A DNA stretch of 64,000 bases. Source: Ruminococcus flavefaciens. GTDB taxonomy: Bacteria; Bacillota; Clostridia; Oscillospirales; Ruminococcaceae. A program made the translations under genes and the position numbers. Positions 41,522-49,866 of this stretch are shown here, piece by piece. The DNA is taken from NCBI GenBank assembly GCA_004554385.1, contig SFMO01000193.1, forward strand, positions 1 through 64,000, given 5' to 3'. Numbering within the stretch: the stretch's first letter is position 1; each line of letters opens with the position of its first letter. Below the pieces are notes generated by a model. That model searched no databases, was not told the origin of the DNA, and saw only the letters and a program-made list of their open reading frames with translations.

Positions 41522-42704
41522 AAACAATCCCGGCAGTATTTTGCCGGAGGAGATAGTATACGATCCCAGTGCACCAAGAAAGGACGCTCCAACAGGAGTT
41601 TCCGCACCTGTTCTTGACGACTTCGGATATGTGGCTCCGTCAGAGAAAAAAGACGGACCTACAGGCGTGTCTGCTCCTGTTCTCGACGACATGGCATCAT
41701 ATGACACAGCTTCCGGGAAAAAAGGTGCTCCTACAGGAGTATCTGCTCCCGTGCTCGATGACAATATCCCATATACAAGTGAAAAGAAGGGTGCTCCCAC
41801 AGGTGTGACAGCTCCCGTACTCGACGACGCCTCTGTTCCCTATACCCATGAACAGCTCGTTCTCTCAGATGAGGACATCATAGGCGGACTTACTCCCGAG
41901 CTTAAAGCTCGCTTCGATGCTCTCCCTGCTGACAAGCAGCAGCAGATAATCGACATGAGAAGAACTCAGCTCGGCGCTGTGGCACCTCCTGTACAGGTTT
42001 CCGCTCCTGTTCTGGACGAGGACAACTATACTCCTCCTCCGAAAGCAGAAGAACCCGTACAGCCTGAGACTCCCATATCCGCTCCTATACTGGACGATGA
42101 GCCTGAGCCGCCAAAGTATCAGCCGAAATACGTTGACGAGGACCTCGAAAGAGCAAAGGCTGAGGCCTCCAAAAAGGCAGTATCATCACAGCTTGTATCT
42201 GAGCAGAAGGACTCAAAGGAAAGCCTGCGCATGATGCTTCAGCTCAAGGATGAGGCACGCCAGAGAGAAGCTGAAAAGGGCTTCAAGATATGTATCGTGC
42301 TCGCTGTTGTCGGACTTATCTCAGCTATTGCCTTCTATCTGCTCTATTCGGGACAGCTTGGACTCAGCTACAAGAACGGACTTGAAGGCTTCGGCAAGGT
42401 AATAAAGAACTCCTCTCTCTACATTGCAGGTATCGCAGCAGTCTGCTCCCTTTCACTGATAGCAGGCATCAAGGGACTGAAATCAATCACATCACTTGTT
42501 ATGCTTCTCTTCGGAATAATACAGATATTCCCCGGACTTCCAATGATTCCGCAGCACAATGGCAAAATGTGGCTCGTAGTTCTGCTTTACGCTGTCGCAC
42601 TTGCAGGTACTGTCGTTACATTCTTCATGCTTTCGGGCAGTGAGCCTGTCGGACATTACTTCAACAGAAACAACCAGCCCCGTGAACGTGAACGGGATTA
42701 CTGA
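41511..42704 (+). CDS. Membrane protein with repeated APVLDD motifs
   Basis: A 397-residue protein of unknown function. Residues 1-110 contain four copies of a repeat with core PTGVSAPVLDD, spaced about 27 residues apart. Two looser copies (VQVSAPVLDED, PISAPILDDE) follow near residues 165 and 190. The segment after that is charged and helical. The last 150 residues contain four membrane helices (about 263-283, 300-320, 325-345, 350-372). The N-terminus lacks a signal peptide, so the repeats are probably cytosolic and may be docking motifs for a partner. It overlaps the transglutaminase-dockerin gene by 11 bases, suggesting a shared transcript. Confidence 0.8.
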   Translation: MYDENNPGSILPEEIVYDPSAPRKDAPTGVSAPVLDDFGYVAPSEKKDGPTGVSAPVLDDMASYDTASGKKGAPTGVSAPVLDDNIPYTSEKKGAPTGVTAPVLDDASVPYTHEQLVLSDEDIIGGLTPELKARFDALPADKQQQIIDMRRTQLGAVAPPVQVSAPVLDEDNYTPPPKAEEPVQPETPISAPILDDEPEPPKYQPKYVDEDLERAKAEASKKAVSSQLVSEQKDSKESLRMMLQLKDEARQREAEKGFKICIVLAVVGLISAIAFYLLYSGQLGLSYKNGLEGFGKVIKNSSLYIAGIAAVCSLSLIAGIKGLKSITSLVMLLFGIIQIFPGLPMIPQHNGKMWLVVLLYAVALAGTVVTFFMLSGSEPVGHYFNRNNQPRERERDY

Positions 42705-42713
42705 TAAAACAAT

Positions 42714-42753
42714 ACAGGGCGCGGCAGAGGAAAATCCCTCTGTCACGCCCTGT
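42714..42753. terminator. Bidirectional terminator between convergent operons
   Basis: A long imperfect hairpin (ACAGGGCG...CGCCCTGT with an inner GGCAGAGG/CCCTCTGT stem) begins 10 bases after the plus-strand stop and three bases past the stop of the minus-strand spoVM-like gene. T-rich sequence follows on both sides. Confidence 0.8.
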
Positions 42754-42755
42754 TG

Positions 42756-42839
42756 TCATTGCTCTTCTTTTTTTATACCGAATATGGCTCTGAGTATGCC
42801 CGAAATGAATTTCGGGCTCTTAATGACCACTATCTTCAA
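42756..42839 (-). CDS. spoVM: SpoVM-like 27-residue sporulation peptide
   Basis: A minus-strand TTG-initiated frame of 27 codons, six bases after a very strong GGAGGGGG. The peptide is amphipathic and matches SpoVM of Bacillus (about 26 residues) across its length: M-K at the start, then I-K-x-P-K-F, G-I-x-R-A and a C-terminal charged end. SpoVM inserts into the positively curved forespore membrane and recruits SpoIVA to start spore-coat assembly. The location agrees: in Bacillus the order is prpC-prkC-rsgA-rpe-thiN-spoVM, and here it follows prpC-prkC-rsgA-thiN. It is too short for ordinary gene callers. Conservation of the key residues and synteny make the call fairly secure; whether the organism sporulates is not shown. 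Confidence 0.82.
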   Translation of the reverse strand: MKIVVIKSPKFISGILRAIFGIKKEEQ

Positions 42840-42896
42840 TATGTACCCCCTCCTTTGCAGGATATATGTCATTATATTCCGCAAGGGAGTTTTTTG

Positions 42897-43547
42897 TTAC
42901 ACCATATCCTTCGGAGTAAGTATCACCAGTGCAAGGCCGTCCTTTATACGCAGGACAGCTTCACTGTCCTCTATCTCGTTGCTGACGCCTATGGGGAATG
43001 ACTGCACCATGCGGTAGTCCTCAAGTGGATACTTTACGCCGCGGAGATACTCTATACCCACGCTCTCCGTTAATGCGAACACCGAGAGATACATGCCTCC
43101 GTCAGGCTTTTTGTAGGTCACTGCACCCTCGTCAGCTTCCTGCACCAGAAGGTGGCTCTCACCCTTTATCTCAAGGTGGCTTCCCTGCTGAAGAGCGTAT
43201 ATCATTGCCTGTATATTTGCGAAGCTGTGCTCAAAGCGCTTTCCTCCCAGAGCTCCGTAGAGGTCGATATTGTTGTAGCCCAGCTCTATTGCCTTTTTCA
43301 CAGCCATCAGAGTGTCCGTATCGTCCTTTTCGGGGACGCTTCTCAGCTCCTCGACGCCCTTTGGCAGCTCTTCGCCGTAGGAGTCAAAGTCGCCGACTAT
43401 TATATCGGGCAGTATGCCGAGCCTTAAAGCGTGTCTGTAGCCGCAGTCGGCACATATGAAGCAGCTGTACTGCTGCCAGTATGATAGTTCCTTATAGCAT
43501 TCAAGGTCAGGCATATCTCCGCCTGCAAAAACTGCACATCTGTTCAT
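42897..43547 (-). CDS. thiN: Thiamine pyrophosphokinase
   Basis: A 216-residue enzyme that transfers pyrophosphate from ATP to thiamine, giving the cofactor used by the transketolase encoded at 13326-15115. Conserved parts are FICADCGYRHALRLGILPD, IVGDFDS, EKDDTDTLMAVKKAIELG and GALGGKRFEHSFANI. The ATG overlaps the rsgA stop (ATGA), indicating coupling. It lies between rsgA and the spoVM-like gene; the rpe gene often found here is missing. Confidence 0.93.
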   Translation of the reverse strand: MNRCAVFAGGDMPDLECYKELSYWQQYSCFICADCGYRHALRLGILPDIIVGDFDSYGEELPKGVEELRSVPEKDDTDTLMAVKKAIELGYNNIDLYGALGGKRFEHSFANIQAMIYALQQGSHLEIKGESHLLVQEADEGAVTYKKPDGGMYLSVFALTESVGIEYLRGVKYPLEDYRMVQSFPIGVSNEIEDSEAVLRIKDGLALVILTPKDMV

Positions 43548-44422
43548 TTCAGCTCCCACTCCTTTAACTGCTTTGCTTCTTCATACATTGTTTTATAGCT
43601 TTCATGTCTGCTTCGGGAAATATCTCCCTTTTCCACCGCTTCCACAACTGCGCAGCCCTTTTCGCACAGATGAGCGCAGTCTCTGAAACGGCACTTATCT
43701 GTCAGCCCTTCAAACTCACGGAAGCAGCCTGCAAGCTCCTCCTTGCGGATAATGTCATAGCGGTTTGTCTCAAAGGTGGAAAAGCCCGGAGTATCCGCTA
43801 TATAACCGCCGCCGCTGAGCTTGTAGAGCTCCGCATGACGGGTGGTATGCCTGCCTCTGCCAAGCTTTCGGCTTATCTCGCCTGTGGCGATATTGAGCGT
43901 CGGGTCGACAGCATTGAGCAGTGTGGACTTTCCTGCTCCCGAGTTGCCCGTAAAGGCGCTTATCTTTCCGCTGAGCAGCTCTCTTACCCTGTCCACCGAA
44001 GCGTCGTCGTCATAGCTGACCTCAGCCACATCGATACCGATACTGCCATACACCTCATGTATGGGGCGGCTGTCACCGAGGTCTGTCTTGGTTATTACCA
44101 TTATCGGGGTTATGCCCTTGTACTCCGCAATGGCGATGAACTTGTCCAGAATAAGGAAATTCGGTGCAGGCTCACAGGTGGACACTATGAATATAAGCTG
44201 GTCGAGATTGGCAAGAGGAGGTCTTATGATACAGTTTTTTCGCGGAGCTATCTCCGTGATGACGCCGTCCTCCACGTCAACGCGGTCGCCCACGCAGGGA
44301 CTTATCCCTCTGTTGCGGAAAACTCCCCTCGCCTTGCACTCATATATACCGTCAGGGGACTCTACGGTGTAGAGTCCCCCTAAGCATTTTATGATTATTC
44401 CGCTGAATTTGCCGTCAGCCAT
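43544..44422 (-). CDS. rsgA: Ribosome small subunit-dependent GTPase RsgA
   Basis: A 292-residue circularly permuted GTPase that helps 30S ribosome maturation. It has an N-terminal OB-fold (GDRVDVEDGVITEIAPR), the permuted motifs G4 (ITKTDLGD), G1 (FTGNSGAGKSTLLNAV), G2 and G3 (IADTPGFSTFE), and the C-terminal zinc motif C-x(4)-C-x(2)-H-x(5)-C (CRFRDCAHLCEKGC). The ATG overlaps the PrkC stop as TGATG. A longer frame into prkC is not needed. Confidence 0.94.
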   Translation of the reverse strand: MADGKFSGIIIKCLGGLYTVESPDGIYECKARGVFRNRGISPCVGDRVDVEDGVITEIAPRKNCIIRPPLANLDQLIFIVSTCEPAPNFLILDKFIAIAEYKGITPIMVITKTDLGDSRPIHEVYGSIGIDVAEVSYDDDASVDRVRELLSGKISAFTGNSGAGKSTLLNAVDPTLNIATGEISRKLGRGRHTTRHAELYKLSGGGYIADTPGFSTFETNRYDIIRKEELAGCFREFEGLTDKCRFRDCAHLCEKGCAVVEAVEKGDISRSRHESYKTMYEEAKQLKEWELK

Positions 44423-46767
44423 CAGAACCATTTCCAGACTGTCTGTCCGTCGTCCTGAGTTTCCCATGAACCGTTCACACCGGGCTGATAATCTACCCAG
44501 CCACCGTCACGCCATTCACCGTTAACCCCCGGAACACGACCGTCATTCTGTGTGGGCTGCTCCTGCTGCTGTTGTGTAGGAGCCTCAGTAGGTGCCTGTG
44601 TAGGTGCCTCTGTTGAAGGCTCTTCCTTCTTGAATGCGCCTACCTGTTCAAATGCGCCCCAAGCGTTCTCGCTGTCGGTGGTATATGTGCCCTTAGCGAA
44701 GTTGAAGGTATAGGTTCCGTAATTAGCCTTAGCGCCTGTTGTAAGGTTCGTAAGGATAGCTGTTGCTCTTACGTTCTGACCTGAGCCCTCGATAGTAAGT
44801 GAGTAGCCTGCCATTTCAGGACAGATAAGAGTACCTGTTGATTCAGCCTTTGTCTTGTTCTTCTCATCTGTGAGGATGAAGTCTACGCTGAAACGTCCTG
44901 AAGCTTCAGCAGGGAAGCTGAGGTCGATATCAACCTTGCCGTTAGGGATAGTACCGTCGCTGACATAGAGTATGATCTCTGAACCGCCCTCGATCTTGGT
45001 GCCCTTCTTAGGCTCCTGATCTACAACGATACCTTCCTTTTCATATGAAGGAGTAGGCTCTGTCTTGACCTTGAGGTTCTTGTAGCCTGCCATAACAGCA
45101 GCGTCCTCTGCAGTCTTTCCTATATAGTCCTCCATAGTTACCTGCTCTCTGTTAGCACCCATGCTGACATAGAGCATGATAGTTGTGCCCTTGTGGACCT
45201 CTGTGCCCTCCTCAGGCTCTGACTTGATAACGTAGTTAGGCTTTATTTCAGCGTCAGAGGTCTTCTGGACCTTATATTCAAGTCCACGTTCCTTGAGCTG
45301 AGTCTTTACAAGTTCGACGTTAACATTACGAACATTAGGTACCTCGACGGTCTCCATGCCCTTACTGATAACGACCTTGCAGACATCGCCCTTGCTGAAC
45401 ACAGAATCCTTTTCGATACTCTGCTTGATGATAGTACCCTCATCAGCTTCGTTGTATTCCTGTCCCTCGATCTCGAACTTGATGTCGCCGCTGTAAGCTG
45501 AAACAGCCTGGTTGTAGTCCCAGCCGATGAGATCGGGCATTGTCTTGTTGTTTCTGCTGCCGCTGTTTCTGAGAAGTCCGCTGAGTGCTGTTGCAACGAA
45601 TATAACAGCAACTATGATAACAACGACTACTACAGCCGTAAGTATGGGGACTACCAGTGAAGAACGCTCTTCCTCCTCATCGTCATCGTCCTCGTCATCA
45701 TCATACTCATCGTCGTAATTATCTGTATAAGCGTCGTTGTATCTCTGTGATACAGAGCTGCCGCCTGACGAATATCCCGAGCCGCCGCCTGCAGAAGCTG
45801 CTGCCATTGCAGGAGTCTTTGCAGCATAAGCATTAGCGACCTCCTGTCTGCTTTCAGACTGTACTTCAGTACCTGCTGCAGAATCAAGGATCTCCTCGGG
45901 CTCGTCTGATTCCTCTGTATAGTAGCCGAAGGAGATATGAGGATCAGCCTTGAAGGCTTCGATATCGCTTATCATCTCGGCAGTTGTCTGGTATCTGTCC
46001 TCGGGAGCCTTTTCCATAGCTCTGAGAACTATCTCCTCAAGGCCGTCTGGAATATCGGGATTGATAGCTCTCGGGCGCTCGGGGATGTCGTGCATATGCA
46101 TAACTGCGATAGCAACGGGGTTATCGCTGTCGAAGGGCTTCTTGCCTGTGAGCATCTCATACATCATAGCTCCAACGGAGTAAATGTCGCTCTTTGCGTC
46201 AGTAACGCTGCCGCTTGCCTGCTCGGGGCTGATATAGTGAACGCTTCCGATAGCCTGATCGGTAGCGGTCTTGCCCTCCTCACGGGCGAACTTTGCGATA
46301 CCGAAGTCCATGACCTTGATTGTGCCGTCAGTGAACATCATAATGTTCTGCGGCTTTATGTCACGGTGAACTATTCCCTTATCGTGCGCATGCTGAAGAG
46401 CACGAAGAATCTGTATAACGAAGTGTACAGTATCCTTCCATGTAAGCACCTTTTCCTCCTCGATATACTCCTTGAGAGTGATACCATCGATGTACTCCAT
46501 AACGATATACTGTATCTTCTCGGAGAAGCCCACGTCGTATATCTTTACGATATTCGGATGTGAAAGAACTGCGATAGCCTTTGATTCATTGCGGAACCTG
46601 CGGAGAAACTCCTCGTTCTCGGCGAATTCCTTTTTGAGTATCTTTATGGCAACGGTCTTGTTGTCGATAACATCGACGCCCTTGTAAACCTCAGCCATGC
46701 CTCCAACGCCGATAAGCTCGGTTATCTCATATCTTCCGTCGAGCTTCTTGCCAATATTCTTGTCCAT
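44422..46767 (-). CDS. prkC: PASTA-domain Ser/Thr protein kinase
   Basis: A 781-residue membrane kinase sensing cell-wall fragments. The cytosolic kinase domain (about residues 10-275) has GVGGMAEVYKG, VAIKILKK, the catalytic HRDIKPQNIM near residue 130 and MDFGIAKF. An acidic juxtamembrane stretch leads to one membrane helix (about residues 370-397). Three PASTA repeats follow (MPDLIGWDYNQAV, VEVPNVRNVNVELV, VTMEDYIGKTAEDA), then a beta-rich domain. It ends in an unusual Thr/Pro/Gln-rich linker and a C-terminal module with two PGVNGxW units ending VWKWF. It is partnered with PrpC upstream, and in Bacillus PrkC promotes germination. Confidence 0.95.
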   Translation of the reverse strand: MDKNIGKKLDGRYEITELIGVGGMAEVYKGVDVIDNKTVAIKILKKEFAENEEFLRRFRNESKAIAVLSHPNIVKIYDVGFSEKIQYIVMEYIDGITLKEYIEEEKVLTWKDTVHFVIQILRALQHAHDKGIVHRDIKPQNIMMFTDGTIKVMDFGIAKFAREEGKTATDQAIGSVHYISPEQASGSVTDAKSDIYSVGAMMYEMLTGKKPFDSDNPVAIAVMHMHDIPERPRAINPDIPDGLEEIVLRAMEKAPEDRYQTTAEMISDIEAFKADPHISFGYYTEESDEPEEILDSAAGTEVQSESRQEVANAYAAKTPAMAAASAGGGSGYSSGGSSVSQRYNDAYTDNYDDEYDDDEDDDDEEEERSSLVVPILTAVVVVVIIVAVIFVATALSGLLRNSGSRNNKTMPDLIGWDYNQAVSAYSGDIKFEIEGQEYNEADEGTIIKQSIEKDSVFSKGDVCKVVISKGMETVEVPNVRNVNVELVKTQLKERGLEYKVQKTSDAEIKPNYVIKSEPEEGTEVHKGTTIMLYVSMGANREQVTMEDYIGKTAEDAAVMAGYKNLKVKTEPTPSYEKEGIVVDQEPKKGTKIEGGSEIILYVSDGTIPNGKVDIDLSFPAEASGRFSVDFILTDEKNKTKAESTGTLICPEMAGYSLTIEGSGQNVRATAILTNLTTGAKANYGTYTFNFAKGTYTTDSENAWGAFEQVGAFKKEEPSTEAPTQAPTEAPTQQQQEQPTQNDGRVPGVNGEWRDGGWVDYQPGVNGSWETQDDGQTVWKWF

Positions 46768-46783
46768 TTCCTTTCCTCCTGCG

Positions 46784-47509
46784 TTAGTCAGAAATTACCG
46801 CAACAGTTACATTGTCACGGCCGCCCTTGGTGAGCGCTAATTTTATAAGTTGATCTGCGGCGTCATCAAAATCTGAATTTAGTATAACGTCGTATATTTC
46901 ATCATCACTGCAATATCCCGAAAGGCCGTCCGAGCACAGCAGCAGACTTATCTTATCCTCATAGTCCAGCATGAACGTATCGGTGAGCACCGTTTTTTCA
47001 ACGCCTACCGCTCGCACAAGCATATGCTTCTGAGGGTGGACCTCCATTTCCTCTTCTGTTATCTTTCCCTGTTCAAACAGTACAGAGGCGACATTATGGT
47101 CAGTTGTTATCCTGACGAGTCCCGTGTCGGTGATCAGATATGCTCTGCTGTCTCCGACATTGGCAATGAAGGCTGTTTTTCCTGTGACAAAGGCAGCTAC
47201 ACAGGTAGTACCCATACCGAAGTTCTTGAAATCGAACCTGGCCCGTGTATATATCACGGAGTTTGCTGCCGATATCGATGAGATAAGGAGCTTGCGGATG
47301 TCCTCATCACCGAGACTTTCCTTATAATCAGCCGAAAAACGCTGGAAGAATTCTTCTATTGCGAGCTCGCTGGCTTCTTTTCCAGCTCGTTCGCCGCCCA
47401 TTCCGTCGCACACGACGGCGAGCACATTATGGCCGAAGTATTCGCATCTGACAGCGTCCTGGTTTTCCTCGCGCTTCAGACCGATATCCGTGCCGTAGCG
47501 AAACCTCAA
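46784..47509 (-). CDS. prpC: PP2C-type phosphatase PrpC
   Basis: A 241-residue phosphatase that reverses PrkC phosphorylation. Visible motifs are TDIGLKREENQDAV, VVCDGMGGERAGKEAS, ANVGDSRAYLI, TTDHNVASVL, LLLCSDGLSGYCSDDEI and GGRDNVTVAVI. A TTG at 47509 after GGGGGTG overlaps the rlmN stop and gives the expected family N-terminus (FRYGTDIGLKREEN). The open frame continues 20 codons further upstream, but that part is not family-like. The prpC-prkC pair is standard in Firmicutes. Confidence 0.92.
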   Translation of the reverse strand: MRFRYGTDIGLKREENQDAVRCEYFGHNVLAVVCDGMGGERAGKEASELAIEEFFQRFSADYKESLGDEDIRKLLISSISAANSVIYTRARFDFKNFGMGTTCVAAFVTGKTAFIANVGDSRAYLITDTGLVRITTDHNVASVLFEQGKITEEEMEVHPQKHMLVRAVGVEKTVLTDTFMLDYEDKISLLLCSDGLSGYCSDDEIYDVILNSDFDDAADQLIKLALTKGGRDNVTVAVISD

Positions 47510-48564
47510 GTATCCGCACCCCCATTCTGTTGACTTTGCGCAGCTGCGTCGCGTCTGAGCTGACCGCATGCTGCTTCAATATCGCTGCCGAGAGTTCTTC
47601 TCACGGTAGCGTTTATTCCCCGCCTGCCCAGCTGTTTTGCGAATTCCGCAACACCTGAGCGGGCTGTATGATAATTTCGTTCCCTTACCTTATTCACGGG
47701 AATAAGGTTTACATGGCAGTTCATGCCCCGCAGCAGCTTTGCCAGCTTATCGGCATCCGCCGCGGAATTATTCACATCGTCGATGACCGCATACTCGAAG
47801 GTCACGCGGCGTCCCGTCTTATCGATGTAGTATCTGCAAGCCTCGATGAGACTTGGCAGCTCGTATTTCCTGTTTACAGGCATTATCTCGCTTCTGCCGT
47901 CATTGTCCGCACAATGGAGCGACACAGAAAGCGTCAGCTGGAGCTTTTTGTCAGCCAGCTCATAGATACGCGGCACTATGCCGCAGGTGGACAGCGAAAC
48001 ATGACGAAGGCTCATATCATTGCCGTCCTTATGGGACAGCAGCTGAAGGAACTTCATAACGTTATCGAAATTGTCAAGGGGCTCACCGATGCCCATGAGC
48101 ACCACCCCCGAGACCTTTCTGCCCGAGTCTCTCTCAGCCTCATAGATCTGTAAAAGAATCTCTGAGGGAGTAAGGCTTCTGACATAGCCTGCAATAGCAG
48201 ACGCACAGAAGCGACAGCCCATTTTGCACCCCACCTGAGTGGACACACAGATACTGTATCCGTAGCTGTACTCCATCAGGACGGTCTCCACAAAATTGCC
48301 GTCAGAAAGCCTATAAAGATATTTTACCGTATTATCTATAGCAGATTCAAGCTTTTTCTGTATAAATAGTCCATTTATACAAAATTTTTCTTTTAAAGTA
48401 CTGCGCAATTGGATAGATATATCAGACATTTTGTCGAAATCAAGGACTCTTTTTACATGAAGCCACTGAAATATCTGCTTTGCGCGGAATTTCTTCTCTC
48501 CGAGAGCGGTAAGCGCTTCCGTAAGTTCGTCCAGATCAAGACTGAGAATATCTACTTTTTCCAA
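47506..48564 (-). CDS. rlmN: 23S rRNA (adenine-2503)/tRNA methyltransferase RlmN
   Basis: A 352-residue radical-SAM enzyme that methylates C2 of A2503 in 23S rRNA and of A37 in some tRNAs. The cluster motif is CKMGCRFCASAIAGYVR. GEPLDNFDNV, the substrate-binding LSVSLHCADN and a C-terminal cysteine in the DIEAACGQL segment (the methyl carrier) are present. It starts at TTG after AAGGTG, 10 bases after rsmB. A Gln-rich tail is variable. Confidence 0.94.
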   Translation of the reverse strand: MEKVDILSLDLDELTEALTALGEKKFRAKQIFQWLHVKRVLDFDKMSDISIQLRSTLKEKFCINGLFIQKKLESAIDNTVKYLYRLSDGNFVETVLMEYSYGYSICVSTQVGCKMGCRFCASAIAGYVRSLTPSEILLQIYEAERDSGRKVSGVVLMGIGEPLDNFDNVMKFLQLLSHKDGNDMSLRHVSLSTCGIVPRIYELADKKLQLTLSVSLHCADNDGRSEIMPVNRKYELPSLIEACRYYIDKTGRRVTFEYAVIDDVNNSAADADKLAKLLRGMNCHVNLIPVNKVRERNYHTARSGVAEFAKQLGRRGINATVRRTLGSDIEAACGQLRRDAAAQSQQNGGADT

Positions 48565-48573
48565 TTTATCACC

Positions 48574-49866
48574 TTACTTTTTTCTGAATTTTGCTATGAA
48601 GAAGCCGCTTCCGAATTCCGGCGGCATAAGTGTAGCCATTGTGCCGAATTTCTCTCCCATGAGCTTTGGGAGCTCCACAGCCTCAACCTCGGGATGTTCA
48701 CGGAGAAGTCTTTCGCAGACTGCCTCGTTCTCTGCCCTTCTCACCGTACAGGTGGAGTACACCAGAGTACCGCCGGGACTGAGATAGTTCAGCGCATTGC
48801 ACACTATTTTGTATTGTATATCGGGGAGTCCTGCAAAATCCGGGATATTCTTGTATTTTATCTCAGGCTTGCTGCCGATGACTCCCAGTCCCGAGCACGG
48901 GACATCACAGAGTATCTTTGTGAATTTCGGCAGCTCAGGATTGTACTTTGACGCGTCACCCGCCGCCGCTTTTATATTGGCAAGTCCAAGTCTTTCAGCA
49001 CCCTTGCGTATCAGCTCTGCCCGTTTCTCGTGAAGGTCAAAGGCGTATATCTCGCCCTTGCCGCCCATGAGCTCAGCCATAGTGAAGGTCTTTCCTCCCG
49101 GAGCTGCACATATATCAAGAACTCTGTCCTGCTCAGTGGGAGCAAGGCACATGCAGCAAAGCTGGGAAGCGAGCCCCTGTACGTGGAAACAGCCCTTTTT
49201 GAAAGCTTCTGTCGCCGTAACATCGCCGCTTTCCACCATATAGCAGTTGTCCATGACCTTTTCTGCCGCGATACCGCCCAGTGCAGAAAGCAATTCTTCC
49301 TCTGTACATCTAATCGGATTGAGACGAAGATATGTGACATTTTTTTCAAGAGAAGCCGCAAGGAATTTTTCCGCTGTCTCTCTGCCGTAGTCCGCTGTAA
49401 GGCTCTTAACAAGCTCCTCGGGAGCGGAATACTTCACGGACATGGCTTTTTCGCTGTCCTTGGGGAGCTTCAGCTCCCTGCCGCTTCGGATAAAATTCCT
49501 AAGAACCGCATTGACCATGCCGGAAGCACTGGTCTTGCGGAACTTCTTTGCGAGAGCCACGCTCTCGTTTACTGCGGCGTTGTCTGGAACGCTGTCCATA
49601 TACATTATCTGGTATATGCCGCAGCGAAGTATATTCAGTATTATGCCGTCAAGCTTTCCTATGGGGCGTGAGCTGAGTCCGCCGATGATATGGTCGAGGG
49701 TCAGCTTCCGCTCGATAACTCCGTAATATAATGCGGAGCAAAGCTTTCTGCCGCGTTCATCAAGGTCTGAGCCCTTCAGACCGCTGTCAAGCTGGAGATT
49801 TGAATAGCTTCCTCCCGAAAATGTCTTATCGAGCAGCTTTACGGCAAGGTATCTCGGATCCGTCAT
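48574..49866 (-). CDS. rsmB: 16S rRNA (cytosine-967) methyltransferase RsmB
   Basis: A 430-residue enzyme with an N-terminal NusB-like RNA-binding domain (residues 1-140, LIGGLSSRPIGKLDGIILNILRC in part) and a C-terminal SAM methyltransferase domain (VLDICAAPGGKTFTMAELM, AFDLHEKR, DVPCSGLGVIGSKPEIKY, YSTCTV). The two catalytic cysteines are in DVPCSG and YSTCTV. The start overlaps the preceding gene's stop as TAATG. The rsmB-rlmN-prpC-prkC order is classic. Confidence 0.94.
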   Translation of the reverse strand: MTDPRYLAVKLLDKTFSGGSYSNLQLDSGLKGSDLDERGRKLCSALYYGVIERKLTLDHIIGGLSSRPIGKLDGIILNILRCGIYQIMYMDSVPDNAAVNESVALAKKFRKTSASGMVNAVLRNFIRSGRELKLPKDSEKAMSVKYSAPEELVKSLTADYGRETAEKFLAASLEKNVTYLRLNPIRCTEEELLSALGGIAAEKVMDNCYMVESGDVTATEAFKKGCFHVQGLASQLCCMCLAPTEQDRVLDICAAPGGKTFTMAELMGGKGEIYAFDLHEKRAELIRKGAERLGLANIKAAAGDASKYNPELPKFTKILCDVPCSGLGVIGSKPEIKYKNIPDFAGLPDIQYKIVCNALNYLSPGGTLVYSTCTVRRAENEAVCERLLREHPEVEAVELPKLMGEKFGTMATLMPPEFGSGFFIAKFRKK

